From NCBI RefSeq assembly GCF_945859705.1, contig NC_079135.1, forward strand, positions 111,502,288-111,566,287: DNA of 64,000 nt, written 5' to 3'. The DNA is from Episyrphus balteatus. Its lineage: Eukaryota; Arthropoda; Insecta; Diptera; Syrphidae. Positions 24,101-35,424 of this stretch are shown in pieces (within the stretch, counting starts at the first letter, position 1; each line of letters starts with the position of its first letter). The notes below the pieces were generated by a model. It made no database searches. It worked only from the letters and a program-made list of their open reading frames with translations, and had not been told where the DNA came from. Both the position numbers and the translations under genes were made by a program.

Positions 24101-27100
24101 TCAGACGCGTTTTAGACGCGTTTTAGACGCTTTTCAGACGCGTTTTGGACGCGTTTTAGACGCGTTTCAGACGCGTTTTGGACGCTTTTCAGACGTTTTG
24201 GACGCGTTTCAGATGCGTTTTGGACGCGTTTTAGACGCGTTTTAGACGCTTTTCAGAGGCGTTTTGGATGCGTTTCAGACGCGTTTTGGACGCGTTTCAG
24301 ACGCGTTTCAGACGTTTTGGACGCGTTTCAGATGTGTTTTGGACGCGTTTTAGACGCGTTTTAGACGCGTTTTAGACGCGTTTTAGACGCGTTTCAGACG
24401 CGTTTTAGACGCGTTTTGGACGCGTTTCAGACGCGTTTCAGACGTTTTGGACGCGTTTCAGATGCGTTTTGGACGCGTTTCAGACGTTTTAGACGCGTTT
24501 TAGACGCTTTTCAGAGGCGTTTTGGATGCGTTTCAGACGCGTTTTGGACGCGTTTCAGACGCGTTTTAGACGCGTTTTAGACGCTTTTCAGACGCGTTTT
24601 GGACGCGTTTCAGACGCGTTTTAGACGCGTTTTAGACGCGTTTCAGACGCGTTTCAGACGCGTTCTAGACGCGTTTCAGACGCTTTTCAGAGGCGTTTTA
24701 GACGTTTTAGACGCGTTTTAGACGCGTTTCAGACGCGTTTTAGACGCGTTCTAGACGCGTTTTAGACGCGTTTTGGACGCGTTTCGGACGTTTTTCAGAG
24801 GCGTTTTGGACGCGTTTCAGACGCGTTTCAGACGCGTTTTAGACGTGTTTTAGACGCGTTTTAGACGCTTTTCAGACTCGTTTTGGACGCGTTTCAGACG
24901 CGTGTTAGACGCGTTTTGGACGCGTTTCAGACGCGTTTCAGACGCGTTCTAGACGCGTTTTGGACGCGTTTCAGACGCGTTTTAGACGCGTTTTAGACGC
25001 GTTTTAGACGCGTTTTGGACGCGTTTCGGACGTTTTTCAGAGGCGTTTTGGATGCGTTTCAGACGCGTTTCAGACGCGTTTTAGACGCGTTTTGGACGCG
25101 TTTCAGACGCGTTTTAGACGTGTTTTAGACGCGTTTCAGACGCGTTTCAGACGCGTTTTGGGCGCGTTTCAGACGCGTTTTAGACGTGTTTTAGACGCGT
25201 TTCAGACGCGTTTTGATCGCGTTTCAGACGCGTTTTAGACGCGTTTTAGACGCGTTTCAGACGCGTTTTGGACGCGTTTCAGACGCGTTTTAGACGTGTT
25301 TTAGACGCGTTTCAGACGCGTTTCAGACGCGTTTTGGACGCGTTTCAGACGCGTTTTAGACGTGTTTTAGACGCGTTTCAGACGCGTTTTGGACGCGTTC
25401 TAGACGCGTTTTAGACGCGTTTCAGACGCGTTTTGGACGCGTTTCAGACGCGTTTTAGACGTGTTTTAGATGCGTTTCAGACGCGTTTTAGACGCGTTTT
25501 GGACGCGTTTCAGACGCGTTTTAGACGTGTTTTAGACGCGTTTTAGACGCGTTTCAGACGCGTTTTAGACGTGTTTTAGACGCGTTTCAGACGCGTTTTG
25601 GACGCGTTTTGGACGCGTTTTGGACTTGTTTCAGACGCGTTTTAGACGTGTTTTAGACGCGTTTTGGACGCGTTTCAGACGTGTTTTGGACGCGTTTCAG
25701 ACGCGTTTTAGACGTGTTTTAGACGCGTTTCAGACGCGTTTCAGACGTGTTTAAGACGCGTTTCAGACGTCTTTAAGACGCGTTTCAGACGCGTTTTGGA
25801 CGCGTTTTGGACGCGTTTCAGACGCGTTTTAGACGTGTTTTAGACGCGTTTTGGACGCGTTTCAGACGTGTTTTAGACGCGTTTCAGACGCGTTTTAGAC
25901 GCGTTTCAGACGCGTTTTAGACGCGTTTTGGACGCGTTTAAGACGCGTTTTGGACGCGTTTCAGACGCGTTTTAGACGCGTTTTGGACGCGTTTTAGACG
26001 CGTTTCAGACGCGTTTTGGACGCGTTTCAGACGCGTTTTAGACGCGTTTTAGACGCGTTTTAGACGCGTTTCAGACGCGTTTTGGACGCGTTTCAGACGC
26101 GTTTTAGACGCGTTTTAGACGCGTTTTAGACGCGTTTTAGACGCGTTTCAGACGCGTTTTGGACGCGTTTCAGACGCGTTTTAGACGCGTTCTAGACGCG
26201 TTTTGGACGCGTTTTGGACGCGTTTTGGACGCGTTTTGGACGCGTTTCAGACGCGTTTTAGACGCGTTCTAGACGCGTTTTAGACGCGTTTCAGACGCGT
26301 TTTGGACGCGTTTCAGACGCGTTTTAGACGTGTTTTAGACGCGTTTCAGACGCGTTTCAGACGCGTTTTAGACGCGTTTTGAACGCGTTTCAGACGCGTT
26401 TTAGACGTGTTTTAGACGCGTTTTAGACGCGTTTCAGACGCGTTTTGGACGCGTTTCAGACGCGTTTTAGACGTGTTTTAGACGCGTTTCAGAAGCGTTT
26501 TGGACGCGTTTTGGACGCGTTTTGGACGCGTTTTGGACGCGTTTTGGACGCGTTTCAGAAGCGTTTTGGACGCGTTTTGGACGCGTTTTGGACGCGTTTT
26601 AGACGCGTTTTAGACGCGTTTCAGACGCGTTTTGGACGCGTTTCAGACGCGTTTTAGACGTGTTTTGGACGCGTTTCAGACGCGTTTTAGACGTGTTTTA
26701 GACGCGTTTCAGACGCGTTTTGGACGCGTTTTGGACGCGTTTTGGACGCGTTTCAGACGTGTTTTAGACGCGTTTCAGACGCGTTTTGGACGCGTTTTAG
26801 ATGCATTTCAGACGCTTTTCAGACCTGTTGTGGATGTTTTGTACGCGTTTTGGATTATATGTATATATTTATGTAGATTTTAAAATTTCAATTAAAATAA
26901 AACTTCGCCTAAGCCTAATGAAAATCTTATTTTTCTAGACCTACAGAGTTAAAACATGAAATACTACCAACTCTTTCTGATGTTGACTCAACAGATGATG
27001 AACTGGAAGGTCTTAATACCTTTAGTATGGATGCAGCTAAAACGGATATCTACGAATTACAAGGATGTCACAAGATAATGCTAAAGTAGGTATTAAATCA

Positions 27101-30100
27101 AAAATCTTATTATAGGTTCATTTGATGTTGACTAACTACGGCAAAGTAAAAAACAGAGTTATGTCTGACGATATGAATGTTTTTTCACCTGTTCCATCAT
27201 AACTTCTAAACTACTGCTTTTAAATTGACCAATGAGATATATTTAAAAGCGTCGATCACTCTTATGTTATTTATACTTTTATACAGAATCCTAACCCAAA
27301 TATGGTGGTTTAAATAAACGAAGCATTTAAAAGTTGCTTTCGGTTTCTTTAATTCAGATTGAAAGTTCAAAAGCAACTCGGTCTCGAAGTTGGCATCAAT
27401 GTGAGCCAAGAGTTTCCCTGGAAGCGCATCAAATTCAGCCTATTAAGCCAACATCTATTTGACGAAATCGATAATGGTGAAATGCTTCAAGAATTCTTTG
27501 TCAACTATAACCCAGATGATAAAGTTCTACTTGGTTATGCTCCATCATTCATGCAACAAGAACAAAAAAAAGAAGGTACTACCCAAGTAGTCGATGGTGA
27601 TGAGGATCCTTTTGTTATTTACGTCTCTGAAGATGATGCACGTTCAGCTGCAGCAATCATAAAAAACATTGAAACCTATGAACGTTTTATGATGAATAAG
27701 AAATTAATCAAACGACCACGTAAATGGATTAGCAAAGGAAGTGAATATGAAGTTAATTTGGGCATTCCACCACAAAAATCTGAAGTTGCCGACGTGGAAA
27801 TTCAAACAGTCTATCCAATGAGACAGTCAAGGGTAAAATTTGAAATGCGACTTACATCCGATGTTCGTGATGGTTATGCTGAACTGATTGCTGGCGATGC
27901 TAGATTTCAAAATGTAACACAGCAAAGGGTAAATGTTGGTGTACAATCTGCCCCAGCAACTGTGACACTGGAACAGCAAACTGATCCAACATTTCCATCG
28001 AATGCATGGTCTCAGTATCTGTATGAAATTAAAGAAGGTAAGGTAGTTTGATTTGTGTGAACAAAAAGAATCGATAAGTAGATTGAGCTTCTAAATACAT
28101 TTCACCTTTTTTCGAATTCCTCGGAGAACTTATTTTTCTATTTTTCGAACTTAGAACAAGATGGCTTAGACGAGTCATCCGAGGAAGAACAAGAAAAAGG
28201 AAAATCTGCTGCAACTAGTAAGACTGTAACTCCATCAACAGAGGCTGAAAAAGAACCTAAACCGCCACCGGAAATGTCCGAGCAGATAAAGTATCTGTTA
28301 AGTGTACTAGAATTTAACCAAATTGATATGTACAGGCAAGTCAAATATTTCTAATTTTGAAAGATAGCTAATTCACAACATATGCGTCAAATTTCCTTAA
28401 AATAATCGTAAATCAGTGCACATTTTGAGGGCAGTTTCACAGACAATACTTTAATGTTAAAATGAAGAAGAAGTGCATATTTAACAATTTATGGCCCGGT
28501 TTCAAAGTCAAGAAACTTATAAAACATGTAAACTACCTTACCGACTCTATTTTAAAGTGTTGACTGTAATATTGAAACTACCTTTTCTATATGATACACT
28601 TTAGGTAAGTTTTCACATGTTGAGTGTTGGTAAGGTAGCGTACATAATTATGTTTGAATTCATAAACGCATCACTGTTTTCGCATCACAATATCTTGTAT
28701 GGAAAGAATACACTATTTTACCTGCAAAGCATCACGTAGTTTGCACGTTTTGAAGCAAAAGCATCCCTGCGTTATACCCCATTTACACGACTGGTAACTT
28801 TCCAGTTATTTTGTCACACAACTGTCAAATGCCTTTGTCATAATATTGGGTTCATTCTTTTATGGCAACTTGCCATTATTTAAAAAAAAAATTACGGATC
28901 GTTTATAGAACGAAAATAAAAATGGTAGCAAAATGGCAAAAATACTGGCAAGTTGCCAGTCGTGTAGATGCGGCATTAATGAATTCAGTCTATATGTTTA
29001 ATGGCTGGTTTCACAATTAATATTGAGGTTGAGTCGGTAATGTCATCCATGTCATTGAAGCAGGTATTCTTTAAGCGCTCATAACTTCACGCGTATACTT
29101 CATTTACCCGATTGTAAAACTGCCCTTAAATTATGTAATGAGATGTTAAAGCAGTTTTATTTAGGGAAATTATACAAAACAGACACTTCTCATGCGCAAA
29201 TGTGAACTATCATCCCTAAACTTAAATGTTGACTGTTTAACTGGCGCCCAATCTTAAACCTCTGGTATTGGTCCATAAAATCCTTAATGGACAATTTAGT
29301 CCCATGTTGGGCGCCATTTATGAAAACCTAACTTTCTTTACAATTACAGAATGACTGTTTTAGTACCTACCAAAAATTTTATATTTCTTTCAGAAACGAC
29401 TATCCAAAAATATCAACAGCTCCAATTCAAATATTTACCAACCCTTACCTTGAAGAGATATTTTGTTTTGCTAACATTTCTAAAAGCCATCAACGATATG
29501 TATCCGCAGTTGATTGGTATCCCCATTTGACTGGAATAGTTGTTTCAAGTTACACTTTCACAACTAGAGTAACTCAAAATAAAGGTAAATTTAAAACAAA
29601 TCAAGAAAGCATACAACCTTATCCTAATAATTTTGGAAATAGTTCAACCTAAAGAAAAAATCGATCCCGTCCAAAGATCAATTCTTCAACCCAACCCAGT
29701 TTTAATGTGGAGTTTTACCGACAGTTTAAATTTCAAATTAGAATTTGAAGCACCTCGTGAAATAACTGCTCTATCATTTTGTCCATATGACAAAAATATT
29801 CTTATTGGTGGAACAATTAATGGACAAATAATCATTTGGGATTTGCAAGATCGCACAAAAAATCTTGAAGCTGAAGAGCATCTCACAATTCAGGAAGCAA
29901 GCAATCGTGAACATATCAGTGAGTTTCTAGCTTGGACCATTCAATATGATGAAGGATCATGGGTATTTCCAGCTGCTGTCAGTGCTCTTGATGGTTCACA
30001 AACTGATGCTGTCACTGAAATTAAATGGTTAAGTCGTAATCATTATATTTCTTCAAATGGCAGAATTCATGAAAACTATTTAAAAACAAAAAGTCGATAT

Positions 30101-32801
30101 TTTTCCACACTTTCATTGGATGGCTCTGTAGCATATTGGAATTTAGATTATGATATGGGTAATATTGCCAAAGCAGCTAGTAGCAAGAGACAGCTCCCTC
30201 TAGCGTTAACACAAAATGAATCGGTTTATAAGAAATTGGACAAATGCATAAAACCTATTTTCGTGGCGACATATTCTGAAGCCTTGACATCAATTGTTTG
30301 TGATGTTGCTAACTTCACGTACACTCCTCAGATAGTTGATAGCCATCCTACCAATTTCGAGGGTAAAACTTTCCTAATAGATGTCACCGAGGCAGATGAT
30401 CAAAGTGCAGTCCGGAACACTTTTATTGTTGGATCTTTTTTTGGACGAATCGATTGTTTAACCTTTGAAGGAAATGAACCCGGTTCAGAGATCAATAAGG
30501 AGAATATAACATCTCCAACATACAGTTTTGCAAGGGTTCATGACGGCCCCATAGTTGCTTTGAAGAAAAATCCATATTATCCAGAGATATTTGTATCGAT
30601 TGGCAGACATGTTATGGCCATATGGCGGGAAGATTTTCATTTTACTCCAATTTTATGGCGAGTTAGACCGAAAATCCTAACAGCTGTTGAATGGAGTACT
30701 GATAGGCCAGCTGTTTTGTATTTAACTCGAAGTGATGGAAGTTTTGAAGCTTGGGATTTATTAGGTTATTAGATTCCTTATTGTATTTATTCAACTTTGT
30801 GACTAAAATTTTTCTTAACTTTCAGCTAGAGATGATGATGCATGTTTAGTTGAAGTATTAGGTGGTGGTATTATAACAGCTTTATCGGAGCATCGATCTG
30901 CAATTCCGAAAAAAGTTATAAGCATTGGAGATTATGATAGCAGTTTTAGAATGGTGGCTTTACCTGAAAGTTTTTATAAGCCAGTTCCTAACGAGTTGGA
31001 GGTGAGTACTTTATTTTCTTATTTATGGTTTTAGTTGAATAAACTGTTAAAAATTTTAAGCAACTACAAAATTTTGTCGAAAAAGAAGTATCTCGGAAGA
31101 AAGCAATTCAAAGTTGGCAACAAAACTGGTGCACCCAAAATGCTGATATAATAGAGGAGAAGAAAAAAATGAAGGCGGCTGCAGCAAAAGATCTAGAACG
31201 TTTACGTTTGGAGGCTGAAGATGCGAAGAAGTTAGCTCAAACTCCCGAAGACAAAAAGTAAGAATGCCAGAGTTCATACAAATTTTGTAGGAATTACTTT
31301 GCATCACTGTTTTTCGAAGACTTGCAACACTACCTTACCTTAATTTCTTTAGATTTTTTAGGATTAGTTTCACAGTCGACACTTCGGTCTAGTGATGGTA
31401 AGGTAGTGCATATATTTTTACATCGAAAATTAAACATATGGTTAGTTTTACAGTCAACCCTTAACTCAATTGATGATAATGTAGTTTACATTTTTACATG
31501 GGAATTATAACTTAAGTTTCTAACACCGGCCACTTAAATGGCACTTACTTGACTGTGAATCCAGCAATAAATGATAATAAGGTAGGTGAGAGGATTGTAA
31601 ACATAATTGATATTACGCTTATAAAAATTGCAACTGCCTTATCATCCCTAAACTTAAGGATTGTATTTTAAACTCTTTTTCTTGGGGCCAGTTTCGCAGG
31701 AATGATAAGGTAGTTCACTCTTTGACATGACGTGTATCACTAAGGTTTCTAGTATCAGTCACTTAAGTGTCACTCACTCGACTATGAAACTAGTCCCAAG
31801 TGATGGAAAGTCGAAGCGCACTACCTTACCTTACTTGTTTCAAATCTGGGAAGCGCGTTTTACAGACAAAAGTTATGCTCAGAGATGATAATGTAGTTCG
31901 AATGTTTGTAAACTTAAGTATTACTTCCCTTATAACAATGAGAACTACCTTACCATCCATAAACTTAAAGGTTTACTTTGAAATTCGTCTTCTTGGTGCC
32001 AGTTTCAAAGCCCAAGCTTAAGTTTAAAGATGGTAAGGTAGTTCACAATACTCGAATGTGAAACTAAGCCTCCATTTTTTGTGATGCAAAGTAGAATTGT
32101 ATTGAGAAAATCACATTATTTCATAACATATTTTTCCTAATAGGGAACAAACCATCACAAAATCAGCCACTCATTATGATTTTGAAGAAAAACTTGACAA
32201 GAAATGGGATGAACTTAACCTCAAACGTCTGATTCGTAATTTAATGGCTCGAAAAATGGTTGATCCGGAAAAACTTGATCGCGAAACAGCTTTGGAAAAA
32301 GAACGTCTTCGTTATGAGGAACGAAAAAAGGCTTCTATTAATGAAGCTATATCAAAAGTTAGCGAAGAAATTGCTGTAATACGTGCAAGACTTCTTCCAA
32401 TCGAAAAAGAAGACATTCAACTTTCGGATACAATTGCAGCTTCTCTTAAGAACATTTTTGAAATTGCTCCAAGTTATGCTGATGTAGAATCAGAAGCAAA
32501 AACGTTTCTTGATGAAACTCCACCGATTCCAGTAATATCTTATGACACTATCATGGCTCGATGCAGAGAAAGACGTCAGCTTTTGAATAAGGTTTTAGGT
32601 GTACCATTTGATCGTACCTATCACTGTGAACAAGAACAAAAATCAGGAGGTTTTAAAGAATGGAATCATGGTTATGATGAATTTATTCGAACTTTAGAAG
32701 AAGAAAAAAGGAAGAATACAAAACCTAGTGATTCTTCTTTACCTCAGGCGTCATACAGTGATTTAGACTTGATTCCTCAGAGAGATTTGGAAGTATTATA
32801 A
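18114..32801 (+). CDS. Axonemal dynein intermediate chain, WDR63/DNAI3 type
   Basis: This protein is the intermediate chain of an inner dynein arm (I1/f, Chlamydomonas IC140 type) and acts in cilia and sperm flagella. Coding exons: 18114-18154, 26939-27085, 27358-28037, 28155-28335, 29394-29584, 29643-30764, 30826-31001, 31061-31257, 32144-32801. They sum to 3393 nt (1130 residues plus stop) with phase matching at every junction. Exon 1 encodes MDVTTRIEEENRVV. The N-terminal half carries WISKGSEYE, a motif I recognise from WDR63. The WD part includes SAVDWYPHLTGIVVSSY, FCPYDKNILIGGTINGQII and GSFEAWDLL. The C-terminus is a long charged coiled coil (about 300 residues), longer than I recall for the human protein. 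Intron 4 (28336-29393) appears to use a GC-AG donor. Intron 1 is 8.8 kb. Family call is confident; no fly symbol assigned. Confidence 0.9.
18411..18617. mobile_element. MITE copy 1 in WDR63/DNAI3 intron 1
   Basis: Terminal inverted repeats built on GCTAAATCCGAGATTTAGC, with several internal inverted copies of the same motif and a central TAGATTTAGGGTAGCTGA. It is homologous to the element at 20548-20820 in the opposite orientation. Non-coding, so non-autonomous. Confidence 0.7.
19007..19667 (+). mobile_element. Probable non-autonomous Helitron with 121-134-bp internal repeats
   Basis: The 3' end has a perfect hairpin, GGCGGA-ACGAAG-TCCGCC at 19639-19656, then GGGTCAG and a CTAG terminus at 19664-19667 followed by T. 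Hairpin plus CTRR end is the Helitron signature. The 5' end TCTTATATATATAATTCTCC resembles insect Helitron starts, though the exact first base is uncertain. Inside are four units of about 121-134 bp, each carrying ATCCGAGACAGG (third unit and last degenerate) and GGTGGCGCTGT or a variant. No Rep/helicase coding sequence is present. Confidence 0.75.
19701..20171 (-). mobile_element. Solo LTR (Ty3/gypsy-type size and target duplication)
   Basis: A 471-bp element that on the minus strand begins TGTAACGATG and ends AACATTACA, the TG...CA ends of an LTR. It is flanked by a 4-bp duplication ATAT (19697-19700 and 20172-20175). On the minus strand it contains a TATAAAA box (19933-19939), preceded by an array of GAA/TTC blocks at about 19947-19980. 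Several AATAAA/AATAAAG signals lie downstream. No internal retrotransposon coding region adjoins it, so it is most likely the product of LTR-LTR recombination. A Ty3/gypsy origin is suggested only by the 4-bp duplication. Confidence 0.8.
20186..20250 (+). repeat. Fragment related to the fold-back element at 54033
   Basis: The block TCAAGTGACCTCAACTCC plus the next 18 bases matches the arm of the fold-back element at 54033-54271. It is followed by TTTGTTATTTTTTTCTTCG, a T-rich motif that also occurs near 36430 and 54323. Confidence 0.65.
20548..20820. mobile_element. MITE copy 2 adjoining the minisatellite
   Basis: Left end TACTATGTTTCCACCTACGC; its inverted partner GCGTAGGTGGAAACATAGTA ends at 20650. 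Beyond it the element continues with inverted ATCCGAGATTT motifs to a degenerate end AGAGTAGGTGGAAACG at 20820. Homologous in inverse orientation to 18411-18617. The minisatellite starts within three bases of its right end. Confidence 0.7.
20823..26858 (+). repeat. 6-kb minisatellite, 11-bp unit GACGCGTTTYA
   Basis: About 550 tandem copies of an 11-bp unit with variants GACGCGTTTTA, GACGCGTTTCA and GACGCGTTTTG. Less common variants are GACGTGTTTTA, GACGCTTTTCA and GGCGTTTTGGATGCG. Most units contain ACGCGT, which carries two CpG dinucleotides and a MluI site, in an otherwise CpG-poor AT-rich setting. There is higher-order structure. A block of about 600 bp at 21640-22250 recurs at about 23690-24300 with few differences. 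A block with GTTCTAGACG landmarks near 22850 recurs near 23390 and 26180. Because 11 is not a multiple of three, all three plus frames translate as the same 11-residue repeat (DAFQTRFRRVL), which explains the apparent ORFs here. The array lies wholly inside WDR63/DNAI3 intron 1. Confidence 0.97.
28336..28346 (+). other. GC-AG intron donor in WDR63/DNAI3
   Basis: The exon ends TACAG and the intron begins GCAAGT, the exact consensus for the minor GC donor class. Only this site restores the frame to the next exon (acceptor TTTCAG at 29388-29393, reading on as NDYPKISTA). The nearby GT at 28340 would shift the frame. Confidence 0.8.
28440..29340. repeat. Dispersed repeats in WDR63/DNAI3 intron 4
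   Basis: Contains degenerate copies of the GTTTCACAG / AAGGTAGT repeat family (for example near 28440, 28535, 28630 and 29000). CTGGCGCCCAAT occurs at about 29241 and its inverse TTGGGCGCCA at about 29307. It also contains the inverted-repeat element listed separately at 28773-28979. Confidence 0.5.
28773..28979. mobile_element. MITE in WDR63/DNAI3 intron 4
   Basis: Imperfect terminal inverted repeats of about 35 bp sharing TACACGACTGG and CAACTTGCCAGT, spanning about 207 bp. Non-coding. Flanking bases are TTA-like on both sides, so the target duplication is uncertain. Confidence 0.65.
31258..32143. repeat. WDR63/DNAI3 intron 8 filled with degenerate GGTAAGGTAGT repeats
   Basis: At least six partial copies of a repeat with a GTTTCACAGTCGACACTT-like end, an inner GATGGTAAGGTAGT or its inverse ACTACCTTACC, and an opposite end CTCGACTATGAAACTAG. 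Copies run in both orientations. The inverted ends suggest an old terminal-inverted-repeat family. Confidence 0.6.
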
Positions 32802-32830
32802 TTTCTTTGTTTTTTATTTACTGCAGATCT

Positions 32831-32836
32831 AATAAA
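32831..32836 (+). terminator. Candidate polyadenylation signal of WDR63/DNAI3
   Basis: AATAAA 30 nt past the stop codon. The 3' UTR would be short. Confidence 0.5.
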
Positions 32837-33907
32837 TTACTATATCACGTAATCGATATTAATTTATCGCCATTGTTTGTATGATTTCTTTGAATTCAAT
32901 ATGTGGGACATGTGCATTGACAGGTTCATTTTATTGGTATGGATATTTTTGTGATCAAAAACGTGGACAATTTGACAAATTGTGCATTGAAATTATCTGA
33001 TATTATACTTTAGAAAGAAACGTGTAAGGAATATATTAAATTTTTGATGGGGTCTAAAAAATCAACAACTGTTTTGTGCATAACAAAAAACACTTGAAAG
33101 AGTTTAAAAATGTTCGAGAAAAAGTGTTATAAAAAAGTTCAATAACTGGATTGGAAAATAAATATCTACGTTTTAAAAGACGTAAAAGAAAGGTAGGTAG
33201 ATGCTTAAAAAAGTTAAAATGGGGAATTAATGGATGGAATACAAAGTACTTAGTTATTGTATTTTGTTGTTAAACAAAATTTAGTGTAACAGGGTGTTTT
33301 AAAGAACGCTTAATGTTTTTGAGTTTGTTGTGAATGGGATAGCAGAATGAGCCTATTTAGTTTTATGAAAGATTGTAATAATGCGAAGATCTTTATTTCA
33401 AACTAATAGATGTTGGTTGTTTAGAAATTAATAAAACTATCATTTTTCCCTTTTTAAATCAATGGGTTTGTGCTACAGTGTACATATTTTAGAGCTAAAG
33501 TCATATTATTTATTTTTATAATTTTACTATAAAATCCAATTTCATTAAATTTTTCATATTTAATTACATAAATATATTTTATGTACCTATACACTTTATT
33601 TGTATATTATTTATTACGAATCAAGGATAATAAAATTCGGTTCAAGAATTTTTGACTTCTTTTAACTTATATTTACTCCACTTTTGTATTTATGTATAAT
33701 AATAAATACATTTATGATATCGCTTCTTATATAATTTAAAAGATTTAATTTACAATTTTTTTTATTATATTTTATATATTTATCGACACAAATGTTATAC
33801 AAAAAATTTAATATAAAATTTAATAATGTGGAAGTTGTGGCTTCGTTAAAAGTCTATATGTTATATGAATGACTGAAATGAAAAAAAAAAAAATTAAAAA
33901 AAGCGGT
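32837..33907. other. Intergenic, AT-rich
   Basis: Spacer between the convergent WDR63/DNAI3 gene and the small minus-strand gene. No open frame of note and no recognised repeat. Confidence 0.5.
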
Positions 33908-34513
33908 TTAAAAATTATAAGAACAAAACAAAAAAGATTCAACAAACCTTTTATCGATATTTCCTCGAAAGAACTGGAACGGTAGAATATTGTCAGCATT
34001 GTTTGGAGTTTCCTGTTCTAAGGGTTTCTAAATAGGTAAACAAGGAAAAAACTTACTTTAACTTTTATTTTATTGTATTAAAAAAAAATAACTTACATAA
34101 TAAAACATTTTGTAGTTCATCCTCCAAGTTTCTCTCTTCCTTTCAATATCAACTTTCCTGGATAGAGGATCGATTTCTGATGGAAGCCTAACTTTTAAAG
34201 TTCCCTGCACGGAAAAAAAAATCCGAATAAAAATACTAATTTATATAATCAGAGCTAGAGAGATTTACTTACAAAATATAATATCTTTTCGTGTTTCCTC
34301 CACAATTCGGCCTTACATTTTTCAGTTTCCGACTTCTGTTTCTCAAATAATACTTCTCTCCCAGATTTGGTTCCGGTCAGTACATTTCTAGCAAACTAAA
34401 AATAAAAATTAACTTAAAATATTGCATTTGTAATAAAATGGATTTGAGCTTACATTTTTGTAACATGTTTTTACAACGAAATCAATATTTTTTCTTAAAG
34501 TGATCATTTTCAT
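33908..34513 (-). CDS. Small four-exon gene of unknown function
   Basis: Four minus-strand exons with good splice sites: 34513-34454, 34395-34273, 34204-34097, 34027-33908, separated by introns of 58, 68 and 69 nt, a typical fly size. All junctions are phase 0. The product is 136 residues, lysine- and glutamate-rich, with no signal peptide. It contains REVLFEKQKSETEKCKAELW and SRKVDIERKRETWRMNYKMF, probably alpha-helical. The first Met could be 34513 or 34507. The end is less sure: a possible donor AAAAG/GTTTGT at about 33946 could add a further exon. I do not recognise the family. It is convergent with WDR63/DNAI3. A short cilium- or mitochondrion-associated protein would fit the composition, but that is a guess. 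Confidence 0.6.
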
Positions 34514-35424
34514 AAAATAGGTACAAAAAAAAAAAACAATTCGGAAAGGAAAGGAATAAACAAAATTATTTATATTTTAAGATCTCAAGGATATTTTTTA
34601 GTCAAAAAATGAGAAAGCGAATATATAAGATTTGGGTTTCTCAGTTTTTGACAGGCAAAAATTTCTAAATTTTGAAGAATCCTTTCTAGGCTGCTGAGAT
34701 TAATAAGCGCCTTGAAATTGTTAAATCCTATTCAGCACTTAAAGATTTATTTACTTTGTACTTGCTCGATGTCTTCACAATGAAATCACAATATTATCTG
34801 ATGAATATTTTGTATTTTTTGGACTTTAAGAGCATTTACACTTATCTCGGTAACAATTTTCATCCCTATTCTACCTAGAAATATAATTAAACAGATGTGC
34901 ATGGGAACTAAAATTATTTATTGCTCAATTTCTTAAAACTATTCTACACATAATTTATCATTAGGTACAAATGGTATTGACGAAACAAATGCTCCTAATC
35001 CATCATATACCTAACTTGCATGCTATGTAAATACTCGGTTTTCAGGTAAGCCTACATAATTGAGATTGGAATTTGTGTATCCCTTTGTTAATAGAAAGGA
35101 TGACTCCTCTTTCAATCTCTGTAAATTTTGCAATGTTGTATTGGAATTTCAGGTAAACAATTTTACTGCTTCGATATTATTTCTACTCATACATTATTCA
35201 TCGTGACATTTTGTCCTCTTCGATGATATTGAACTCTCGATGACATTAATAAATAAACCCTAAATTTCAATGCTAGCAATTGAAATACTGACACCTTGCG
35301 TTGTTTTAGTGATGATGTCAATATCATTAACATGAGGAAGGATTTTTATTGTATTGTTGCAAAGTTATATTACTGTTTTTGATTTATGGGTTGTCCTTAG
35401 GCCGTTTACATTTAGATAAATAGA

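Noticed and set aside
20812..26883. Open frames encoding DAFQTRFRRVL repeats
   Set aside because: They follow automatically from an 11-bp unit that lacks stops in most variants; frames are broken wherever TTTTAG falls in phase. No start context or splice logic.
29633..29642. ATG at 29633 as the start of a separate WD-repeat gene
   Set aside because: The acceptor AAATAG at 29642 joins exon 5 in phase; the ATG is intronic.
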